Positions 57,373-64,000 of a stretch of 64,000 bases of DNA are shown here, piece by piece. The stretch is from Salvator merianae. Its lineage: Eukaryota > Chordata > Lepidosauria > Squamata > Teiidae. A program made the translations under genes and the position numbers. The stretch spans positions 49,997,428 to 50,061,427 of the forward strand of contig QVOM02000119.1 of NCBI GenBank assembly GCA_003586115.2, given 5' to 3'. Every line of letters begins with the position of its first letter. Positions within the stretch are counted from its first letter, which is position 1. Under the pieces are notes generated by a model that saw nothing but the letters and a program-made list of their open reading frames with translations, had not been told where the DNA came from and searched no databases.

Positions 57373-57851
57373 TAAGACCCTTTCTACTATGGGTCAGTAA
57401 AATGGCCCATGGGGTATGCTAAGTTGCTTGCATCTGCATGCTGGAGCAGCCTAGCAGAGGCCACTCGCACTGCTAGTATACTCTGCACAGGCTGGCTACA
57501 AAGCAGGTTATGGGGCTAAAAGGGCACCATATCTCACTCCACCAGTGAACTGCAAGCAGTCCACACTTGTGGTATATTGGGCTACAGACAGCATGCAGAC
57601 AGCAAGCATCCATGTTCCGGTATACCATGGCCAGCACCATTCTGGCTGAGCATCTGGAAGCGGCACCAGAAGTGTATCATTTCTGTGCACATGGCCAAAA
57701 AGGCTCCAGGCAGCAGCGTCAAAGGCCAGGAGATTTTGTTTCCAATGTGAGACAGAAAAGGCTGTCTGCAGTGGTGACAGTCTTTGGAACAGGCTACCTA
57801 GCCTGGGCCAAAATGTTGAGCGATAAACCACACCATGAGGAAAGGGCCTTA
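57373..57851. mobile_element. MITE, GGCCCTTTC family
   Basis: TAAGACCCTTTCTAC at the left and GGAAAGGGCCTTA at the right are inverted. It shares blocks with 55808-56194 and 31350-31853 (CTCACACCATG / CCACACCATGAGGAAAGGG). Confidence 0.7.
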
Positions 57852-57919
57852 GATAGTGATGACCTCAGGGTCTCCTACACTGTCCTGTAGTGCCAGTGAG
57901 ATGGTAAGTGGAGGATATT

Positions 57920-58070
57920 TCCCTTTTTTTATTTCTCTACTTGCTGCACTTCTGTCCTGCCCTTTAATCTATAAAAGTTGTCAGAGTGGTTCAGAAGATG
58001 TTAAAGGTATAAGGACAGGTCCCTGTCCTCAAGCTTATAATCTAGTAGGCCTTATACAATAGGAAATGGT
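57920..58070. repeat. unclassified dispersed repeat fragment
   Basis: ACAGGTCCCTGTCCTCAAGC followed by TTATAATCTAGTAGGCC resembles a widespread tetrapod repeat motif. I cannot assign the family. Confidence 0.35.
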
Positions 58071-60271
58071 AATTGGGAGGGAAAAGGGGGATTCCTGCCA
58101 CCCCCACCCCCAGGCCCACAGAACTTTCAGGCTTATTTTCTGCAGCTTTCTTATCTGGTAATTGATGCCTGATCTCACAGGGAGGAGGAACATCAGCTAA
58201 ACTACTTTTTCTTCTAGAGGCACCATTTGAAAAAGAATCTAGTCCTTCCACAAGAGAAAACACAAATATGAACTTAACCCAAGACTAGATAGGATTCCAA
58301 CATGGGCAGAATCCACACAGGGCAAGAGGATTCACTACAAGCATAGCACCCTCATCCTTCGTATTAAATAATAGCACTATGCTCGTAGTGTTATTCTTAA
58401 TGAAGAGGTGTGTTGTTTGCAAACTGTGTCCTCCTCCCAACTGTCAAGATCAAAGATCAACCTTCGATCTTAATAGGGGAGGATATTTTCAAACTGTACA
58501 AACACACACACGCACATACACACACACACAACAGATCATTTTTATCACTATTGTTCCTTCAGTCTACTCCAGACTATTGTATTTTTAACTATCATCAATA
58601 TGGGCAAGATAACTTTCTCTGTGTGTGTTTTTTTAAAAATGATTAAGCAGTATAATTTTATAGTTTGATTACATCTTGAGGGAAAGAAATCTTGTAGAAA
58701 TCAGGTCAACACCATATACTGGTTGGCTGTAGGAATTAAAAATGAATGAAATATGAAACAGCTCCACCATCTGCAAACTGATTTTTCATCTGGACTAATG
58801 AAGGTTAATTCAAATCTTACATTTCCTCTTCATGAACATGAAATACTGTATTCTTATTTGAAATTTGATGTGCATCTACATGTTTAATTCTGATGTTCCT
58901 TAGGATAGGGGTTTCCCTTTTGCTGTTCTCTTTTCACTGCTGTTCCAAATGGATTGACTTAAATGATAGGAGTAGTGTTCCTTCTTCTAAGTGCACCCTG
59001 AAAAAGGACCAAAAATGTAATATTTGCCAGGCAGAATATTTTTCCACGCAATCACTGGAAGTCAAACCCAGTGACCATCAATATGAACCAACATGTGCTT
59101 ATTGTCAGAATTGGTGTGATCAAAACTTCAGCTCTGTACTATTGTCCTGCACCTCTGTACCATCATCCATAATGCTATGTCTTGGTTCCTGCAAACTGCT
59201 GTGTAATGCAAAATTGTGTTGTGCGAGTAATTGCCATCTGTGAATGACACAGAGCTAATTAATGTAAAGCAAAGGTACCACGGAGAGGAAGCCAGTGTAT
59301 GTTAATGGTGTTTCAGAGACTATATTGTGTTACTGCAAGGTCTTGCGATTGTATCAAACAAAGAAGTCACATTTTACCATCTATGGGAAAGGAAACTGTG
59401 CTGTATGTATTTATATTTTGCTGGTGATCTGAGGGCAAAACTGTGCTGTACAAATCTGATACAGGACAGAGAACTACAGTCAAAATCACTTTTGGTAGTG
59501 CCTGATGAAAGTGCAAGCAAATAACATAATTTACTCATATTTGTGTTATTATTTTGAAGAGTTCTACTGCCATCATGTGTTAAGACTTATGATAAAATTT
59601 CTCACTGTGTTATGTCAAAAGCCTGATAAAATAAGATGATGATAATGATGCAGAAGATGGATTGGTAAGCTGTTCCAGTATGTGATTCTAACTGAATTTC
59701 CAATAACAAGAATTCTTGTAATCTTTGGTTTCCTTCAACTTAGAGAATAATCTAGATAAAATGGAAAATTTTCTTTGTATTTGTCTATGTGGCAAAATGT
59801 GCAGGCAGGTCAGTGGACAAGCCTGCCTTGTGAACACAGCATTCGGCACTCCAGTGTGGAAGCTGCCTTGTGAAAGATATGTCTGCACAACCCTCCTATA
59901 TTGCACATTTTGTGAAATGAAATTTTTGGAGAACATCTCTAGGAAAATTTTGCTAATGTGTCCAGTTCTATCCTTTTATTTTCCTGGGCAGGACACATGA
60001 CACAGTGCAGTTCCCATAATGTACTTAAAATATAGTTAGTGAATATTGTCTTATACCTTCAGGTGTTCCATTCTTGTCTGCAAATGAAAGCAAGCACCTA
60101 TTTGCTTTCAAAAACTATGAAACAAAAAAAACCCCTAACAGATAAAATCAGCTGAATAAAACAACTGGTAAGTAATCCCATTCTGAAGAACATCAACAAC
60201 AATATTGACACACTAGCATTTTATTTTCTTTATAGGATGATGACTAGAAGAACAGTCTCCTGAAAAAGAAG
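58071..60271. other. intergenic with one cysteine-rich open frame
   Basis: AT-rich downstream DNA. A (CA)n stretch lies at about 58501-58530. An isolated 116-codon frame at 58893-59243 is discussed in the findings; no splice, promoter or homology support. Otherwise nothing recognised. Confidence 0.45.
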
Positions 60272-60886
60272 TGTAGTGGGTGAGCAGGAAGGGGTTAATT
60301 CTCAGCTCCAATTTCAGCAGAGGACTAGTCAGTTGAGAACTGGCAGTTGGGATTTGACAGTTGGAACATCTGTCAAAGGATTCTAATTGGCTCAGGTTCC
60401 TGGATGGCTTTAGTTAGCCAATGAAAAGCAGGAGGTAGACTGAGCCAGGGTTCTTTTGGGGAAAGAGAATAAGAAAGAACTGAGCTGGAGTCTGGTGGTG
60501 AAGCAGCCAGAGGAATTGCTCCAGGGCAGATGCTTGTCTGAGGGAGAGGAAAGTCCCAAGGAAACTTTGTGAAGTAGTTAGGGAATGGCTAGGGCCTAGG
60601 CTGTGGAGCTGAGAAGGGCAACCCAACCCTTCTTATTCTTTGTTAATGAGTTAATCTTGTTTGGCCACCCAAAGGAGTCACTTTATAAAGCCCTGTGCAT
60701 CATCTTTTTTTTTTTCTTTCTCCCAATAAAGAGTTCCAGTTTTGGTGTCTGCTTTGCTCCATGTGGAGGGAAGCTCTCCGTTGCATGGTCCTACCCAGGA
60801 CTAAGTTCATTTTAGTCCTCATAAACAAAATCAAGGGAACAGAGGGATGATTTCTCAGCCCTGGTTTTCTTCCACTTCACCCCTGG
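60272..60886 (+). mobile_element. possible solo LTR of an endogenous retrovirus
   Basis: It starts TGTAGTGGGTGAGC after AGAAG (60267-60271) and ends TTCACCCCTGG before AGAAG (60887-60891). The termini are imperfect inverted repeats. It contains TATAAAG at 60684-60690 and AATAAA at 60725-60730, spaced as in an LTR U3-R, with a GT-rich stretch after. About 615 bp. No viral coding sequence is present. The termini are not the canonical TG...CA, so this is tentative. Confidence 0.42.
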
Positions 60887-60891
60887 AGAAG

Positions 60892-61918
60892 TGAGGTAGC
60901 TTGTACCTCCAGATAAAGGGCTCAGTGGCAGTTCCAGTGATGGAACAGGCATGGCAGAGATCTACACCCACTGGCAAAACCAGTGTCCCTTTTTGCCACA
61001 ATAAATAAGGGCACACATGTGATCTACATCTTATCCATACAGTCTCTTGTACCTTATTCATATTTATGTACATTAAGATGCAAAATTCCATAAAGAAGAT
61101 GTAAATTTTGTGGGAAATGTTCGGGAGGGATATAGGATTCAGACTGCATCATCACGTCACATTTAACTTAAATCCACCTCAATAGCCAAGGCAGCCCTAG
61201 CTTGCTGGAAAGATCCTGATATCCTGTTCTAAGGTTAATGCCTAGGCAACTTGTAGCAGACTTGAAGTGATTCCTTCCCACTTTGTTAGGGAGCTTCTCA
61301 CAAGTTATTTCATAGTACAGGCATTAGATAACTATGGCCAGCCAAAACACATCATTAGATGTAATGTCCACTAGCACTCAGCTTTCCTTTGGTGGGCAGT
61401 TGGGAAGATAAATTATTTAACCCAACAAACCTGCACCTGCAATCTAACGTTGCTGATTAGCTAATGCTACCCAATGGTAAGATTTGCAGAACTCCAGGCA
61501 TTGTTGCAATTTGACTTTTATGAGGGAAAAGAGGAGGGCAGCTAGGGCAGAAGCAGGCATGCTGTGGTGCCTGCTCTACCTTGGCCAGAAAGAAAGGGAT
61601 GTTTTAACACAGCCATATACAGGGTCCCTATCGCAACTTCCCCTGGTTATACCCTTCAGTCTGGCTTGCAACATGACACTTCCACAGTGCCCTTTTAAAA
61701 GCAAAATAAACCTTTTGCCTAGTATGATATAAAGGAATGTAAGGGTTGCCAGACTTTTACTGGTTTGTAAGATACCAACAACATGCCTGAGCGTGCATGA
61801 GTTAAAATGGTAAAATGGAAGAAACACACACAGAGAAGTGTAATTTAAAATGAACACAAGATTTTAAATAGAGAAGAAAAAAATGTACAGGAAAAAAGTA
61901 ATATTGTTTCAGGACTTA

Positions 61919-61920
<2 letters not shown>
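60892..61920. other. intergenic, nothing recognised
   Basis: Non-coding, short frames only on both strands. No repeat end resolved. Confidence 0.45.

Positions 61921-61922
<2 letters not shown>

Positions 61923-61972
<50 letters not shown>
61923..61972. repeat. (TA)n microsatellite
   Basis: 25 TA units; pure array. Confidence 0.97.
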
Positions 61973-61973
<1 letters not shown>

Positions 61974-62344
61974 GTTATGAAAAGTAAAACTGATGCAAAA
62001 CTAAAAATAAAAATCACTCTTTTCTGTACCAGTAGAATAACTCTCTGACTTCCTGTCAGATCTTCTTGACTGGCTTTTCTACCTGAATCCTGGCAGTTTA
62101 CACATCTAACTCTTCTTTATTTAAAATAATCAACCAACTAACCCCGGCTATCCATTGACGACCAGCCCTCACTCAAAACCTAAACTCTAAAAATTACACT
62201 TTAAAACTCTTCCCCATATTAATTCGTTGCATAACTACTACTCCTTAATGCTAAACAGGCCTTAAAAGAACATGTATCTAAAATGTAATCACCAGTAATA
62301 TTACATTTCATCAAAGTGCTTCCTTAATTTGACATTCCTGAGGT

Positions 62345-62622
62345 TAGAAATGTGCAGAACTAGTATAGGTTCATTCACAGTTTGCATGGTTCACATCGGA
62401 ATCAAACCACTCTGTGGTCTGGAAAAAAAATGTAATCAAATTGAATCAAGGGTGTCCTAATGAACCAAGCAAATCATAGCAAACCAAAAGTGGTTAACAG
62501 TGGCTTGCATGGATTGAAACAAACCTGAACCAAGGATAGCTAAAACAAAAATGGTTCAAACTGAATGCAAACCAAGGGTTTGATTTAAACCAAACCACTA
62601 AATTTTAGTTTGTTCACATCTA
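62345..62622. mobile_element. TAGAGATGTGCA-family hAT MITE, copy 6 (about 278 bp)
   Basis: Left end TAGAAATGTGCAGAAC; right end GTTCACATCTA, inverted. The interior is made of GGTTCA/AACCAAG words in opposing orientation. No readable duplication. Confidence 0.6.
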
Positions 62623-63255
62623 TATCCAGCATGCAATTCTAAGGGGTAAAAGACTTCCTCTGCTGTAAGTTCAGAATAGGATAGAGATCCACATGCTATC
62701 TTGGGCATCTGAAGACTTGCTATCTTTAGGTTCAGGAGGGGCTTTAATCCTACTACTAATTTCTGGTTTACCAAACAGATTTTGCTGATGGAAGGCATTG
62801 TTTTATCGCCCCGCCTCCATAATGGCACAATAGAGTTACAATAGGTCCAGTTCTAATCCTTGCTATCTTAAATGGGACCATTTCCTCTTGCTTTGATTTA
62901 CTCCTAAGTGGTTTACTTCTTGATTGGCTTTATTCCAGAACTAGCCACCTCCTTTTACCCATGAGGTAATGCTAACTTTGCAACTCATGCAGACACAGAG
63001 GAGCTGAGCTGGGACAGACATGTACATATATGGCTCATGGAGTATGTGCAAAATCTCTATAATTAACTATTCATACCATTTCATATCCTTATCCAGACAA
63101 TGTCTGTTCCCTAGATGTACATCTGTAAGCCAAATCTCTTTTTATACAATGATGTTTTGTAGCAGGATCAATTGAGCTAGAAGCTGCTGTTTCTTAAGGC
63201 TGAGATTGCAAACCTCCTAACAAAAATATGAAACTTGCCACTATACTGGGTTTCT
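62623..63255. other. intergenic, nothing recognised
   Basis: Non-coding DNA. No coding or transposon signal supported. Confidence 0.45.
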
Positions 63256-63258
63256 GTA

Positions 63259-63628
63259 GGTGAGGACTGGAAGCTGGCTAATATAACTCCATTTAAAAAA
63301 AAAAAAAAAAAAGGGTCAAGGGAAGATCTGTCAGCTTAACATCCATTACAGAGAAGATAGTGGAAATTATGATTAAAGACAAATTTTCTAAACATTTTGA
63401 GACCTTGCTCAAAAATAGTCAAAATGGCTTCTGTGAAAGAAAGTTCTATCTAACTAAATTTCTAGAATTTATTTTAGAACATGTATAAGGGTGATCCACT
63501 AGATATCATTTCATTTTTAAAAAGCTTTTGATAAAGTCCCTCATCAAAGACCTCTCCATAAGCTTAACAGATATGAAATAGAAGGGCAGGGCCTACTATA
63601 AATAAGCAACTGGCTAAGAACTAGAAAT
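63259..63628 (+). pseudogene. decayed CR1/L3-like LINE reverse-transcriptase fragment
   Basis: Translated pieces EDWKLANITPF, then (after a poly-A run at 63295-63313) VSLTSITEKIVEIMIK-like, LKNSQNGFCERKFYLTKFLEF, GDPLDIISF, KSFDKVPHQRPLHKL and ISNWL, in different frames. They follow the order of RT motifs in CR1-like LINEs (EDWKKANVTPIF; FDKVPH). Many stops. It ends where the next element begins. Confidence 0.68.
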
Positions 63629-63631
63629 GAA

Positions 63632-64000
63632 GGGTCTATTCACACCTGCAACTAGCAAGCATCAAGGATGCTTGCTAGTCAAGTGCTTCCACACTTGACA
63701 GACACCTGAGTGGCCAGGAATGGGCTTCTTCCGCTCCCGATTGCTACTACTAGTGGAGCAGTTATTACTACTCTACAACCCTACCAGGAGGTGATAGTGG
63801 CCATGGCAGTGACCAGATGCTTCCCAGCTACTGCCATGGCAAGGATCAGGCAAAGCTCCTGGCATTCGCACTGCAAATGCCAGTAGCCAGCTTCTGGTCC
63901 AGTTTTTGGCCATGCAATGCAGACGGTGTCTGTGCTAGCTTGGTAAAGTACTACGCTAGCGTAGACTAATTAGTCTGTGCTAGCGTAGCAGTGTGAAAAT
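63632..64000. mobile_element. foldback element cut by the window end
   Basis: Left end GTCTATTCACACCTGC; the last bases CAGTGTGAAAAT are its likely inverted partner. The block CTAGTCAAGTGCTTCCACA is shared with 20293-20453. Just before the end, TACGCTAGCGTA is a self-complementary stretch. The right boundary lies outside the window. Confidence 0.55.

Noticed and set aside
1..64000. Search for tRNA, rRNA, CRISPR arrays, operons or riboswitches
   Set aside because: None seen. The sequence is vertebrate; the only pol III-like signals are B-box remnants in old SINEs.
1..64000. A third protein-coding gene downstream of EPYC
   Set aside because: 51060-64000 gives only LINE fragments, MITEs and chance frames; no spliced set of exons could be assembled.

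Overview
The window is eukaryotic genomic DNA: an AT-rich vertebrate locus carrying two small leucine-rich proteoglycan (SLRP) genes in the same orientation, keratocan (KERA, coding span 647-4616) and epiphycan (EPYC, 21559-50454). KERA followed by EPYC is the conserved tetrapod order at the decorin-lumican-keratocan-epiphycan cluster; lumican and decorin would lie upstream, outside the window. Both genes can be assembled with GT/AG splice sites and matching phases into complete proteins of 350 aa (KERA) and 316 aa (EPYC), with no disabling change. The repeats (CR1 with its ATTCTATG tail, L2-like LINEs whose tail carries AAGCCGCC and AATAAA repeats, MIR-like SINEs, many short inverted-repeat DNA transposons) point to a lepidosaurian reptile, most likely a squamate; I cannot name the species.

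Layout. 1-646: 5' flank or first intron of KERA. 647-4616: KERA coding exons around a 2.9 kb intron. 4617-17500: KERA 3' UTR and an intergenic stretch with antisense L2 3' ends and a nested hAT MITE. 17532-17677: a candidate TATA box and non-coding first exon for EPYC. 21545-21726: EPYC signal-peptide exon. 21727-41957: a 20.2 kb EPYC intron packed with DNA transposons, an L2 LINE and microsatellites. 41958-50454: five further EPYC exons; the last intron holds a decayed minisatellite. 51027-64000: gene-free downstream sequence with a nearly complete but broken CR1, a probable Harbinger-type element, a possible solo LTR and a decayed LINE cut off by another foldback element at the window end.

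The two genes encode secreted extracellular-matrix proteins: keratocan is a class II keratan-sulfate SLRP of corneal stroma, epiphycan a class III SLRP of growth-plate cartilage. I see no new multi-gene system. The unusual content is in the transposons (several families with readable target-site duplications, nested insertions and conserved internal hairpins) and in EPYC details such as the missing Ser-Gly glycosaminoglycan site.
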